Source of the DNA: Dipteronia dyeriana
Taxonomy: Eukaryota > Streptophyta > Magnoliopsida > Sapindales > Sapindaceae
Direction of reading: 5' to 3'
DNA length: 64,000 nucleotides
Assembly (NCBI GenBank): GCA_032871835.1
Contig: CM065300.1
Location: forward strand, 69,947,192-70,011,191
Position numbers and translations under genes: made by a program. The notes beneath the pieces are model-generated. The model did not search any database. It had not been told where the DNA came from and was given only the letters and a program-made list of their open reading frames with translations. Positions 11,395-23,375 of the stretch are shown here, piece after piece (position 1 is the first letter of the stretch; the number at the start of each line of letters is the position of its first letter).

Positions 11395-13644
11395 TGTAGG
11401 AAAAATACGCACAGCGGAAGCGTGAAAAATCAAAAATTAGGGTTTAGGTATAAATAAAAATTTTCCCTTTTTCAATAACAAGAACTTTAACCCTAGATTA
11501 ACTGATGTATATAAAAAATGTCGTACCTTTTTCTGGTGACGATTGAACAAGCGCCGAATTGAATCCGCAAAATCTTCCAATCCAATCACGAACATGAATC
11601 ACCTAGGAATGTGGGCTCCCTTTCTGTAAATTGTATACCTGAGGATGGAAACAAACAAAATCTTTCTATTTGTTAGTTACAGTAATCCTCCAAGAAGAAA
11701 ACAAAGAACGTTAGGTCACTTGTGAATTACCAATCTATTTGATTGAAACTCGTGTGAACCTTGATTCGATGTTGTACACAAAACCTTTTAATGCAAAGGC
11801 AACTAGTGTACTATCGAAAACTAAACGTTCTTTCTTCATTTTCTTCTTTGCCAAATCTCACACTATTTCTTAGAGTTGATCGAATTTTGTCTAGAGTAAA
11901 ATCAGATTTTTCTCCCTCAAAATTCTATGGTGGCTGAATTCTTCTCTTGGAAAAACAAGGGCTGGCCAAAAATCTCTCTTGTAAATTGCTTAGGGCTAGT
12001 CAAAATTCTTAAGAGATATATATAGGATCATAATTATTCTCCTAAAAAGGATTTACTTGGCTGTTAAGAATCATTTCCTTAGGTGGATTTACTTGGTGGT
12101 TAAGAATCCTTTTTCTAAAAGGAATTCTATCCTACACCAAGACTCCTAATCCATCTCAACAGTGTATTTGTAACCATATTAAAGACTTCTTAATTTGATT
12201 AGATAAATAATTCTTTTTATTTATCTACTTATCAAATATAGTCTTTAATATTAATTATACTACCAACAATAGCAAAATATTAGGAGACCATCTCCTGCTA
12301 GAATTTTTTTGACTTTTAATTAAATAATTAATTAATCACCAAATTAATTCATTTCTATTTAATTAAATAATAAAATAATATAATATAATTAAGCTATTCT
12401 AAATAGCCTTGCTGCCCAACACATATATATGGGCCAATATATTATTTTCTTATTTTATTAAATCCATTTGACCTTTATAAAAAGTCCACATATGAACTAG
12501 ACTCATTCTTACAAAAAGAAACAAGTCCACAAGACTCAATACAATTCTAGGCGGACCCCTAAATTGGTCTGGTAGAATATATCAAGTGATCCATGCAAAT
12601 TCGTGTGGATTGGGGATCTTGATGGGCTATCTAAATTTAAACTCCAATAGACACAACCCAATCACAATCAACAAATGATTCACTTAGGTCCGATCTATTA
12701 ATTTTAGTTCATTCCACTAAATAACTAAAATTGAACTCTTAAATAAAGATAGAATAAGTTAATATTTCACATTCATACCCTAGGCAACCTTATTGGAGAA
12801 AGTGTATCCTCGTGAAGAATATCAGTAATCGCCAAGAGCTCATTGACCGCCTATAGCTCTCCAAGTTACCATATTTACTCATATAACCACATTTTGAACT
12901 TGGATATTTTGACTTGTCTAGAAGTCATGTTTCAATAGACACTATTGAAAACTTAACGTTAAGATTTAATATCCAATACCTTAAAACATCCATATGATGA
13001 TATTCAACTCTCATTTCATAATTGGAGCCAGAATGTCCATATCTATAAATAAAGTCCTCTATCGATTAACAAATGAATACCACGAAACTATCGAGGATAG
13101 ACTATGTTATATAATCGTACTCTTTGATAACTCAAATGATAACACTTGCAACCATAAATCCATCATTTATCTCAGGATTGAGATAGACTCTCTGATTGTC
13201 TTCAAATGAAAACTTTTATCCATTGAGAGTTCTAGATAAAGTATTTCATTTTGATCCAATTCAATGCAACTAATGGACTAGATTATGTTGCCCAAAGACA
13301 CCACACTTTGATGATTTTAGACTCATCATAACACATTTGATCCCACTCAAATGCTAGCAAAAGAATCTACAACTTTGACAAGATAAAGGCGCCCAATATT
13401 TTATCTTAAGTTGTGAATAGTATGCAAAACTAACTAAAGAATTGTGTCTACCTCATACATATCTAGATGTATGAACAATTCTTCTTTTCTCATAGTCTTT
13501 TGACCTTATGATTATTTACTTTTGACAATTATAATAATTAAACTATAAATGCTATAAGATTTTTTAAACTAGAAATCACTTTATTAATATGAAAAGATTC
13601 TCAAATACATTATTATACTCTTGCTATCGAGCATAATCCCAACA
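11395..13644 (-). mobile_element. Solo LTR B (2.25 kb), inserted in the 5' LTR of the nested element
   Basis: On the minus strand it begins TGTTGGGATTATGC (at 13644) and ends TTTTCCTACA (at 11395). The flanking sequence rejoins to match the uninterrupted 3' LTR near 25652 (GAGGTATCGAGATTCCC). The target duplication is degraded (GAGGT on the left, ATGGT on the right). It is the same family as LTRs A and C and lies opposite in orientation to C, 757 bp away. Confidence 0.85.
12994..13209 (+). other. 71-codon ORF antisense to solo LTR B
   Basis: Same start, stop and length as the ORF at 8760-8975, with about ten amino-acid differences. No domain recognised. Confidence 0.35.
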
Positions 13645-14835
13645 ATGGTACCGAGATTCCCAAGGTCCATATGCCTGGCAACCCCTCTAGAAGTGAGCCA
13701 AGGTCACCCATCTCCCTTGAGAGTAATACTTACACCCGAACACATCGACCTAGCCCGTCAACCCCATCAAAGTTCAAGTACGATCAAAATCGAGCTCCAT
13801 GAGAAGACCCAATGTGATCGAATCCAGCCATCAACAACCTGACTGATACCTCGAGATATCCTACCCTCAGACTGATACCTCGAAGTACCTTGCCATCCAA
13901 GATGCCCTTCAACCTCTCCAAGTGCAAGCTAACTTATTCATCTCCACTATAGGACCTCTCTGTCACTAAGCTCGTCCAACATGGCCCTTCTTACCTATCG
14001 AGATATGCACCCAACCCTTCCTAACACAAGAGAATATGCTCATAAAAGCTCTAATACGATTGTGAAGCACCAATACTGTTAAGGTAAGATTCCAACATGG
14101 TTAAATAAAGTCTCTAGTAACAATAGCGGTACTTGAGCATACCTCGACACTAGATATGTCAAGTGTCACCTCAAGTAACCTCACTGAAGTACCTCACCAA
14201 AGTGACATTCAAAATCAGAGTTCTCCTTCAAACAACATAGGAAGAAAGGGTTGACTTTCATGACATTTAAGATATCATTAATGAGGTCAATCATATTAAT
14301 GGAGGTAGTCAACCCAATTAACGGAGATAATCAACGCCATTAATGGAAGATCAGTTAACTCCTTAATAACGCCATTAATAAGTCAATTCAATCAATGTTC
14401 CTTTTGGGATTATACTCGATAGCAAGAGTATAATAATGTATTTGACAATCTTTTCATATTAATAAAATGATTTCTAGTTTAACAAATCTTATAGCATTTA
14501 TAGTTTAATTATTATATTTGTCAAAAGCAAATAATCATAAGGTCAAAAGACTATGAGAAAAGAAGAATTGTTCATACATATAGATATGTAAGAGGTAGAT
14601 ACAATTCTTTAGTTAGTCTTGAATAATATTCACAACTTAAGATAAAGGTTGAGTGTCTTTATCTTGTCAAAGTTGTAGATTCTTTTACAAGCATTAGAGT
14701 GGGATCAAATTTTTTATGATGGGTCTAAAATCATCAAAGTGTGGTGTCTTTGGGCAAAAGAATCTAGTACACTGGGTGCATTGAATTGGATCACAGCAAA
14801 ATATTTTATCTAGAACCGTCAATGGATAAAAGTTT

Positions 14836-15051
14836 TCATTTGAAGACAATCGGAGAGTCTATCTCAATCCTGAGATAAATAATGGACTTATGGTTGCAAG
14901 TGTTATCATTTGAGCTATCAATGAGTAGGTTTATATAGCATTGTCTATCCTCGATAGTTTGGTGGTATTCATTTGTTAATCGATAGAGGACTTCATTTAT
15001 AGATATGGACATCGTGGCTCCATTTATGAAATGAGAGTAGAATATCATCAT
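14836..15051 (-). other. 71-codon ORF antisense to solo LTR C
   Basis: Matches the ORFs in LTRs A and B in frame, start, stop and length. It differs from the LTR A version at only about five residues. No known domain. Confidence 0.35.
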
Positions 15052-16016
15052 ATGGTGTTTTGAAGTATTAGATATTAAATCTTAACGTTAAGTTTTCAAT
15101 AGTGTCTATTGAAACATGGCTTCTGGACAAGTCAAAATATCCAAGTTCAAAATGTGGTCATATGAGTAAATATGGAAACTTGGTGAGCTATAGACGGTCT
15201 ATGAGCTCTTGGCGATTACTGGTATTCCTCACGAGGAAACATTTTCTCCATTAAGATTGTCTAGGGTGTGAATGAGGAATATTAACTTATTCTATCTTTA
15301 TTTAAGAGTTCAATTTTAATTCTTTAGTGGAATGGACTAAAATTAATAGATCGGGCATAAGTGAATCATTTGTTGATTGTGATTGGATTGTGTCTATTGG
15401 AGCTAAATTTAGATAGTCCGTCAAGATCCTCAATCCACACGAACTTTCATGGATCACTTGATATATTCTACTGAACCAATTTAGGGGTCCATTTAGAATT
15501 GTATTAAGACGTGTGGACTTGTTTCTTTTTGTAAGAATGGGTCTAGTTCACATGTGGACATTTTATTAAGGTCCAAAGGATTTAATAAAATGGAAAAATA
15601 ATATAATGGCCCATATATGGTGTTGGGAGGCAAATCTATATTCTCTAGCTTAATTATATTATTTTTATTTTATCAGTTAATTAAATGGAAATTAATTGAT
15701 TTGGTAATTAATTAATTATTTAATTAAAAGTCAATTTCATTTTTCTACTACGAGATGGTCTCCTAATATTATACTATTGTTGGTAGTATAATTAATATTA
15801 AAGATTATATTTGATAAGTAGATAAATAAAAGGAATTATTTATCTAGTCAAATTTGGAAATCTTTAATATGGTTACGAATACACTATTGAGTTGGATTAG
15901 GAATCTTGGTGTAGGAAAGAATTCTTTTTGGAAAAGGATTCTTGGTCACCAAGTAAATCCACCTAAGGATAGGATTCTTACCCACCAAGTAAATACTTCT
16001 TAGGAAAGGATTTTTG

Positions 16017-16017
<1 letters not shown>

Positions 16018-16093
<76 letters not shown>
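16018..16093. repeat. TA microsatellite inside solo LTR C
   Basis: About 75 bases of pure TA dinucleotide, the longest simple repeat in the window. It sits where the LTR A/B family has a shorter TATATATA stretch. Confidence 0.9.
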
Positions 16094-16097
<4 letters not shown>

Positions 16098-17884
16098 TAA
16101 ATTCGGCCAACCCTAATATAATTCCTAGACGGAATTTTGGCCAACCCTATATATATAAAAGAGATTTCGGCCAACAAATATATGCTACATGGAGAGAATT
16201 CAGCCACAATAAAAATTTTGGGAGAAAAAATTGTTTTTGCTCTAGACAAAATTCGACCAACTCTAAGAAATAGTGTGAGATTCGGTAAAGAAGAAAAGGA
16301 AGAAAGAACGTTTAGTTTTCAATAGTACACTAGTAGCCTTTACATTAAAAGGTTTTGTGTAGAACAATGAATCAAGGTTCACGCGAGTTTCAATCAAATT
16401 GATTGATAATTCACAAGTGACCTAACGTTCTTTGTTTTCCTCTTGGAGGATTATTGTAACTAACAAAGAAAAGATTTTGTTTGTTTCCATCCTCAGGTAT
16501 ACAATTTAAAGAAAGGGAGCTCACACTTCTAAGTGATTCACGTTCGTGATTGGATTGGAAGATCTTGCGGATTAAATTCAGCGCTAGTTCAATCACCATG
16601 AGAAAAAGGTACGACACTTTTTATATATATCAATTAATCTAGGGTTAAGGTTCTTGTTATTATAAAGGGAAATTTTTTATTTATACAGAAACCTTAATTT
16701 TATTTTTTTCACGCTTCCGTTGCTCAATTTTCCCTACAATTCCTATGATTACGAGTTGATTGGATAAATTAATGGAGTGGACAACAAGAAAGAGTCCAAA
16801 GAGGAAACAAACACCTTTGCCTCCAAGATATCCTCCACAACCGATTATTTGGGGTCAACTATATTAAACAGAAGATCCCGCCTATCAAGGAAGGAGGGTG
16901 AATACAGTGATCTTCCTCTTGCATGCCAAGAATGAACACTAGTGACACCATGTATAAATAGACTGGATTCGATGCCTGACATCCATCAGAGATTGGAGGA
17001 AGAAATTGCATATTAAGAGATTATCCAAAATGGATTCCTAAGAGATCTCATGTTTAATCTAGAGATGGACAAGCCCGAGAAAAGCCTATATTTTTCCTCT
17101 AAATTCTCCCTACATGATCATTGTATGTGTACCTTTACCAGGAATGTATCGGTATCAGTTAACACTCGATTACTGTTGTAAGCTCTCCGAAGCATCCCCA
17201 TTGTACCACTTGGCCATTTTTGTACGCTCCTAGAAGCACCGCTTAATATATATATATTTATATATACACAAAGAAGGGTGTTTCTCCTTCCTTTGGATAC
17301 TGTCTTGGGGTTTTTTAGCATATGATCATTCGTGATGTTTTCCCCCTTGGTCAGTCCACCTCTACATAAGACTGGTCTTTCTCCTATTTATCTCATGCAT
17401 GTATGTATGTGTGTGAGCTAGATTCCTACCTCGCTGAACCTACCGCTCTTATCCACCTATCTGCTTTCCAGGTTGCTTGTCAAGATAGGGAGAAACCATC
17501 CAGACCCATTTGAAGGGAGTCGATGAGCTCGCATGCACCCTCTTTGTGGGAGCGGACAAGGACCTAACATCGGAGAGAGATAAGCCCCCCTCCTTACTCA
17601 CCATTTAGGTCGGGAAACTATGGGAAGAAATCGAGGATCATGACCAGGACCGAGGTCCAGGATCAGCCCTTTTACACCAGTACAGGAACCTCAAGCCCCT
17701 TATATCTCCTTCCTATGCACGAAGCTCAATGGACGGGATGACTTATCTCATTCCTACCGCATCATCCTTCATATTTATACAAGATCACCAAGGTACGAGG
17801 TATCTACCTACCACAGCTTACCGGGTTATGGCTCGAGTGTGTTATCTCAAATTGCTCACTTTGAGTGAATTTTCGGTTAACACT

Positions 17885-17905
17885 TTTTAGTGCCATTTGT
17901 AGGAA
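17885..17905 (+). other. Primer-binding-site-like sequence of the nested element
   Basis: Directly after the 5' LTR end the sequence reads TTTAGTGCCATTTGTAGGAA. This resembles the TTGGYGCCGTYTGTGGGAA-type sites of Tat/Athila Gypsy elements, with several changes. The tRNA partner cannot be fixed from the sequence alone. Confidence 0.55.
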
Positions 17906-18440
17906 GTTTCCACACTCTTTTTGAAAGTTTTCATGTCTCTACTTGAGCATACTTCTACTATTGAGGTGATAGATTTATCATTCGTTGTTTATGATATCCT
18001 TTCCCCACACTTGTCTATATCACCTACGCACCACGTGTGGTGCTCATTTTGTCATTTGACGAAATTTTTTTGTTGTGGAGCAAATATGGTACATGGGATT
18101 CCTAGTGGAACCGGTCAACTATGCTACCCTATGTTGCATTATTGGTCATATGCTGGTAGAAATCATCTACAGTAGCTCCACGCCTAGAGAGCTCCTCTAC
18201 AAGAGACCTACTCTAATACCGTTAGAGCTCCAGTGCAGCATAGCCGCACCTGTCAAGCTCCTCTATAGCAGACCTGCTCCGGTACCTAAAGAGCTCCTAT
18301 ACGGTAGAGCTATATCTCTCCGGCTTCTTTAAGAAGATTCACTCCCTACCAGTGTATCACATATCCAGCAGATCCACAAGACTTGTACCTTTCATACGGA
18401 ACCTTTCATGTCACCGGATCTGCTCTTTAGAAGCTTCTAA
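17906..18440. other. Non-coding 5' internal region of the nested element
   Basis: Short open frames on the plus strand (17921-18175, 18075-18332) carry no motif. A degenerate GAGCTCCTCTACA-type repeat occurs near 18190-18310 (about three units of about 60 bases). Confidence 0.45.
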
Positions 18441-19745
18441 GTAGCGGTAGCATGTCAACTCATGAATCAGATAAGCCAACTCAGTTGTGTAGCCTGTGGA
18501 GCATCATGGCCAGTAAAATACTAGTGGCTTTACACCTCTTTTACCGGGCCGATCAACACCTAAGTGAGCCACTAAGATCTCGATTCATTCTAGGAGAGTC
18601 CGGAGCCTCCTTCCAGTTGCTGGGGACTCATCGGATCTCACTCATGCCTCTGGATCGGTAGCAGGCAAGCGACTTCTCATCTTGCATCAGACCATCCAAC
18701 GCTCAAGTGAGTCACCATAATTCTTACTCATTTTTTAGGGGTCCAGAGCCCTCTCTCAGTTGTTGGGAATTCTTTGGATCCCAAGCATACTTCTGGATCG
18801 GTACCAGGGAAATGGCTTATCTCAGTTTGTATCGGGCCATCCAATGCTCAAGTGAGTTACCATGATTCCTACTCATTCCAGGAGGGTCAGGAGCCTCCTT
18901 CCAGTTACTAGGGACTCATTGGATCCCAAGCATGCCTCTGGATCTATACCAGGCAGGTGGCTCCTCTTCATTTGTAACGGGTCATCCAATGCTCAAGTGA
19001 GTCACCACGGTTCCTACTCATTCTGGAGGGGTACATAGCATTCTCTTAGTTGTTGGGGACTATTTGGATCTCAAGCCTACCTCTGGACCAGTACCAGGGC
19101 TAGTGGCTCCTCCTTCTTGTACTGGGTAAGTCGACACCCAAGTGAGCCATCGCGGTCCTGATTCATTCCAGCACGGTCCAGAGCCTTCTCTCAGTTGTTG
19201 GGGACTCCTTGGAGCCCAAGCATGCCTCTGGACCGGTGTATGGCCCAGTAGCTCTTCAATTCTTGTGTCGGGTCGGTCAATGCCCAAGTGAGCCACCGCG
19301 GTTCTGAATCATTCCAGCACGGTCCAGAGCCATATTTCAGTTGCTGGGGACTTCTATGATCCCAAACATGCCTCTGGTCGGTACTAAACCGGTGGCTCCT
19401 CACCATTTGTATAGGGCCATTCAACGCCCTAGCGAGCCACCGATTGCCAGAACAGTTTGGAAGAGCCTAGAGGCTTCCTACTTTTGCTGAGGCTTCCTAC
19501 ATGCCCAAGCAAGTGACCGACAGAAGACTAGTGGCTCTTCACTTTGTGTACTGGGCCGATCAATGCCCGAGTGAGCCATTGCTGTCCCGATTCATCCTAG
19601 GAGGGTCCAAAGCTTCATTTAGGTTACTGGGGATTTCTAGGATCCCAAGCATGCCACTGGACCAGTAACATGCTAAAGGCTCCTCTCCACTTGTATCGGG
19701 CCATTCAATGCGCCATTGAGCCACTGAGGTCCCGATCCATCTCCT
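18441..19745. repeat. Tandem array, about 145-bp unit, about 8 diverged copies
   Basis: Landmarks recur every 138-148 bases: TTGGGGACT, CAAGCATGCCTCTGGA and GTGAGCCACC. They fall near 18617, 18760, 18907, 19055, 19197, 19343, 19490 and 19628. Copies differ by many substitutions. The open frames seen across the array are by-products of the repeat. More degenerate copies occur beyond insertion D at about 22740-23160. Confidence 0.85.
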
Positions 19746-19907
19746 AGTAAGAGTTCATTCCTCCCTAGTCCCGCTGCTTGGTTGGGGAAAGGGTTACTAT
19801 CCTTTAGTGCTGCTATTTCAGAGCCAACTTCTACCACCTTGGTCGGATAAGCCTGAATCAGCATGGGCTACCATCTCCTTAGCCAGATCGATTTGGACCA
19901 CTTCGGA

Positions 19908-20404
19908 TGGAACCCCGTTCACCGGTCATGCAGCGGAAGTAAGGTTTTAAAAAAATTTATACAGATCATATCTATATCTGAGACCAGTGAACTATGGATC
20001 GTAATTATTTTCGGAACTAATACATACAATATGTAAACACAGGAAATTGTAATCAATATAATCAGAAGAAGAAAATCATGCCAACGTTTGGAGGCTCTTT
20101 CGCTTTACGATATGCTCCTGCCTAAACCAATCTTACCAACGTTTGGAGGTTCTTTCTCTTTACGATATGCACCTGTCTGAACCACTCGATCTTCATTGCT
20201 GTCTACTGGGACTGGTAACTGCGTGTGGGCACATCACGGTCTCAGGAACTTGAATGGAGGATGTAGAGAAATACTTGAAGAAACTCTTTCTTCTTAATTT
20301 GGTGTATTAATTTTACGCACACATGAATTGCATCTCAAGCAAAACTTTCACTTCACATATCAAAAACCACCTTTTGTCTTATATGTCTGTAAAATAACGT
20401 GTAT

Positions 20405-20446
<42 letters not shown>

Positions 20447-22042
20447 TACCACTTTTTCTACTTCTTTCTCAAATCTTAGTCTGCATGTTATATATATATA
20501 TACATCTCACACGCCTCTTATGCTTCTTCTTTTTATATAGATATATTTGTTTTCACCCGCCTCTTATGCGTTATATATATATTATGTGTATCAAGTATTT
20601 GCATCATATGCAAATTCTTCTTTTGACTATTGTTTCATGTGCACACACCAATTTACATCCAATGCAATCTCTTGTGTTATTAATTGATATATATCTTTTA
20701 ATTATCCTTTTTAAATATATCTAATATATTGAAAGTGCTAATAAGTATTTTAAATTTAAATTCAAATTCAAATTCAAATACTTAGATAAATGATTTAGTA
20801 AAAATAAAATAATCCTATTATTTTATCTTCATCTAAATCCATATATCAACTAACACCCTCCAATTAATAGTTAATTAATATTTCATAATTATCAATATAA
20901 TTAAATAATCTAATTATTTAATTAATTAAACTATTAACATTCATTAATTAAATAATCTCATTATTCAATTAATTCCTGAATATATACAATTAATTGGACA
21001 ATCCAATTAATTAACCATGACCCTTGTTACCTAAATCGATCGGGCTAGCAAGGGGACATAATGGACCCACAGTATTTTGAGCTCTAATAATCCTCAGAAT
21101 CATTTTACCCTTTAATTAATATTCTTTGATTATTAACTTCGGTGTTATTCCACTAAAAATCCGAAACTGCACTCTCTTTACTGTAGACGCTTTTACACAG
21201 ACCGATACAACTCAGTGTCTATCGATATAGCTATTACATATGGTGTGATCCTCCACAGTAGTTCATAATTAGAGCTGGGTCATAATGTCCGTTATACCCC
21301 TCTAATTACATATATCCTTTAAGTACCATTGATTCTCTACTGGACAATAAATCCTATTTCCTCACGGAATTAGGAGAGCGTTCATATTGTCTAAGCCCCG
21401 AATCAACCCTTAAGGGAACTACCGTCTACTTCTCATAAGAAGAAGTGGATTCCACTATTGTGTACAAACCTTCCTAGCCACAAGCCAAACCGCAATCCCA
21501 ACATACGGAGTATATTGATCAGGAAATGCATCTGACCTCACCCATGGTATATCAAAGACCACGATCTTACCTAAAGGAGTCGATAGGACACTCAGGATTA
21601 AGACCACCCACATATAGCCATCATTTGTTGATATATATGAATCTCATCTGTAAACGGATCTTGGTGAGAGATTAATATAGATAATGGCCCAGTCCTATAT
21701 GATCTAATCATACAAGGTGCCTCCGTTCTCATATCTCCATATGAATGATTCAGGATAGAATCACCGTACATTACAGAATGGACCGCGTCTATAGATTAAC
21801 CACAAGTAAAGTACCCAGTTTTATTTGTCATCTATGGACTTTTTAGATTGCATGTCTCTTAATGTATCCATCTGTATATGAAACTCATATACACAGTTTG
21901 AGATTACATTCGGTAATCTTGGATGTTAAATATATGCACAAGTTATAAAATAAACAACACAACAAGAATGAATTGAACTTTTCCTTTTATTTATTTCATA
22001 AATCCATTTACAAATTACATCTTTAGGGTATAAACCCCAACA
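19908..22042 (-). mobile_element. LTR-like insertion D (about 2.1 kb), probably a solo LTR
   Basis: On the minus strand it begins TGTTGGGGTTTATACCC (at 22042). The other end lies near the CTTCCGCTGCATGACC motif (19913-19940), so the left border is uncertain (19900-19929). It interrupts the tandem-repeat region, and its AT-rich composition contrasts sharply with both flanks. It holds a TA microsatellite (20407-20444) and a roughly 75-bp duplicated motif (CCAACGTTTGGAGG...CTTTACGATATG, near 20081 and 20136). I could not find a convincing target duplication. The terminal motif resembles that of family A/B/C, but the body is different. Confidence 0.6.
20407..20444. repeat. TA microsatellite inside insertion D
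   Basis: About 37 bases of TA dinucleotide. Confidence 0.9.
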
Positions 22043-22308
22043 TCTTCTACCATTATGGTATCAGTATGGACCTCCCCTTCATTGGTATGGTCTGTCTGAA
22101 TCTCTACCTCCTTGACGGATTCAGACAGACAGATATGCAGGTTTAAAGCTCATCATACATCCTGAACTTTTACATTTGCAGGGGACTACGAAGTAGTTTC
22201 TACCCCAGTGCGACTAGACATTGAAGCAGTGATAGGCACCAAGTTCTCCTCATCACCTGCGAACCTAGCGGCTCAAGAAGGATAGATTTCAGTAGGGGCG
22301 GACTGAGC
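22043..22308. other. Internal spacer of the nested element
   Basis: Sequence between insertion D and the coiled-coil remnant. No motif seen. Confidence 0.4.
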
Positions 22309-22748
22309 TCACTCTGTAACTTTCTCCCTAATCACCTCCCGGTTCCATCCTTCAATGACTCTCAGGTCAGACGGGGGAAGAAGAGCTTGAGCAATCTGGT
22401 AAGTAGCATCCTTCAGCAAATGAAGCATCCACTTTAGCTTCCAAGGCAGCCACATTGCTACGCAGAGTTTAGACCACTTCCTCCAGATTTTATCTGCTCT
22501 TTTAGAGCAATCGTTGCAAGGCACAACACATGAAATTGAGGTTTTCCATATCATATATATGTTGCATCTGCTCCTTGTCTACCTGCACAGTAGCCATAAT
22601 TGCCTCAGCTCCTGTCGGGGATTTGTTCAGGATGATCACTCCCCTTACTGACTTTGTTATCTCCTCTTTAGTCTGCAAGCTCGGCCATAGCAGCGTCAGC
22701 CTGCTCCCGAAGAGTATCAAACTTGTGGCTTCTCTCCATTGGTACAAG
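22309..22748 (-). pseudogene. Antisense coiled-coil ORF remnant in the Tat-like element
   Basis: Read on the minus strand, coding-like sequence passes through three frames. It contains TLREQADAAMAEL (near 22710), VDKEQMQHIYDMENLNF (near 22560-22610), SNVAALEAKVDASF (near 22430) and IEGWNREVIREKVTE ending at 22309. Charged heptad-like spacing suggests a coiled coil. At least two frameshifts and several stops break it. The orientation is opposite to the element's LTRs. In Tat-lineage elements additional ORFs, some antisense, occur between pol and the 3' LTR, so I infer a decayed additional ORF. The family of this protein is not recognised, and the call rests on composition and context. Confidence 0.5.
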
Positions 22749-23160
22749 GCCACTTAACGCTCTAGCTAGCCACCGATGTCACGATCCATTTGGGAAGAGC
22801 CCAGAGTATTCCCATATTTGATGAAGTCTCCTACATATTTAAGTAAGCCTCTAAAGTAGCAGCACAACTACAAGACCTATGGTTTCCTCACTTACCGTAT
22901 TAAGCCCTCTACAGCTCCAATGTGAGCTACCTAGGTCCCATTTCGTTTGAGTGAAATTCAGAGCCCTTTCTCAGTTGCCAGGGTCTCTTTGAAGCCCAGG
23001 CATGCCTTTGGATCAGTTTCATATGAGGAGGACTAGTGGTTTCTAACTCCCTATGTCGGGCCACACAACGTCCCGATCCCGATTCGTTCATAACGATATC
23101 TCGAGCTCTGTTATGATTGTTGAAGACTCTCATCTACCTCGAGCAGGCTTCTAAACCAGC
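22740..23160. repeat. Degenerate continuation of the 145-bp array (2-3 copies)
   Basis: The landmarks TAGCCACCGATGTC, CTCAGTTGCCAGGGTCTC and CCAGGCATGCCTTTGGA match the unit of the array at 18441-19745. Copies are more diverged and partly truncated. Confidence 0.65.
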
Positions 23161-23375
23161 TACATCACTTGGGAACTAGAAGCTCATTATTCTCACTAGT
23201 ACCCCTATGAAACCAAACATGAGAGGCTTTCTCCAAGTGACTAGTCCACAATAACAAGCGTTTTAGCGGAAATTCACTTTGCTACCTGGCATGTGGATCG
23301 ACTCAAAAGGTTTTACCCTTATAGTCTACAGTAGCAAGTTCTTCTATGATCACCATTCGCCATTGATCGAGACCA

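Larger units (their letters stand above)
14402..16738 (+). mobile_element. Solo LTR C (2.34 kb), inserted in the 5' LTR of the nested element
   Basis: It begins TTTTGGGATTATAC (first bases degraded from the family's TGTTGGGA) and ends TTTCCCTACA. The flanks GTTCC (14397-14401) and ATTCC (16739-16743) form a near-perfect 5-bp duplication. Removing the insert restores the sequence seen in the 3' LTR near 26396 (AATGTTCCTATGATTACG). A long AT microsatellite (about 16018-16093) lies inside it, and a 71-codon antisense ORF lies at 14836-15051. Confidence 0.87.
11299..17882 (+). repeat. 5' LTR of the nested element, split by solo LTRs B and C
   Basis: LTR segments are 11299-11394, 13645-14401 and 16739-17882. 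Removing the two insertions and their target duplications leaves about 1.99 kb, collinear with the 3' LTR (2.02 kb). By eye the two LTRs differ at roughly one position in seven in the aligned stretch near 13650 and 25655, which implies an old insertion. The TG...CA ends are intact. Confidence 0.85.

Noticed and set aside
11395..16738. LTRs B and C read as one element with inverted terminal repeats
   Set aside because: Each rejoins its own empty site in the outer LTR, and the 757 bp between them is outer-LTR sequence. They are two independent insertions.
17921..18332. Two plus-strand open frames after the PBS, where gag would be
   Set aside because: No gag motif or zinc knuckle, and composition unlike coding DNA.
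19060..19424. Overlapping Pro/Trp-rich open frames on the minus strand
   Set aside because: They repeat with the 145-bp array unit and are by-products of the repeat.
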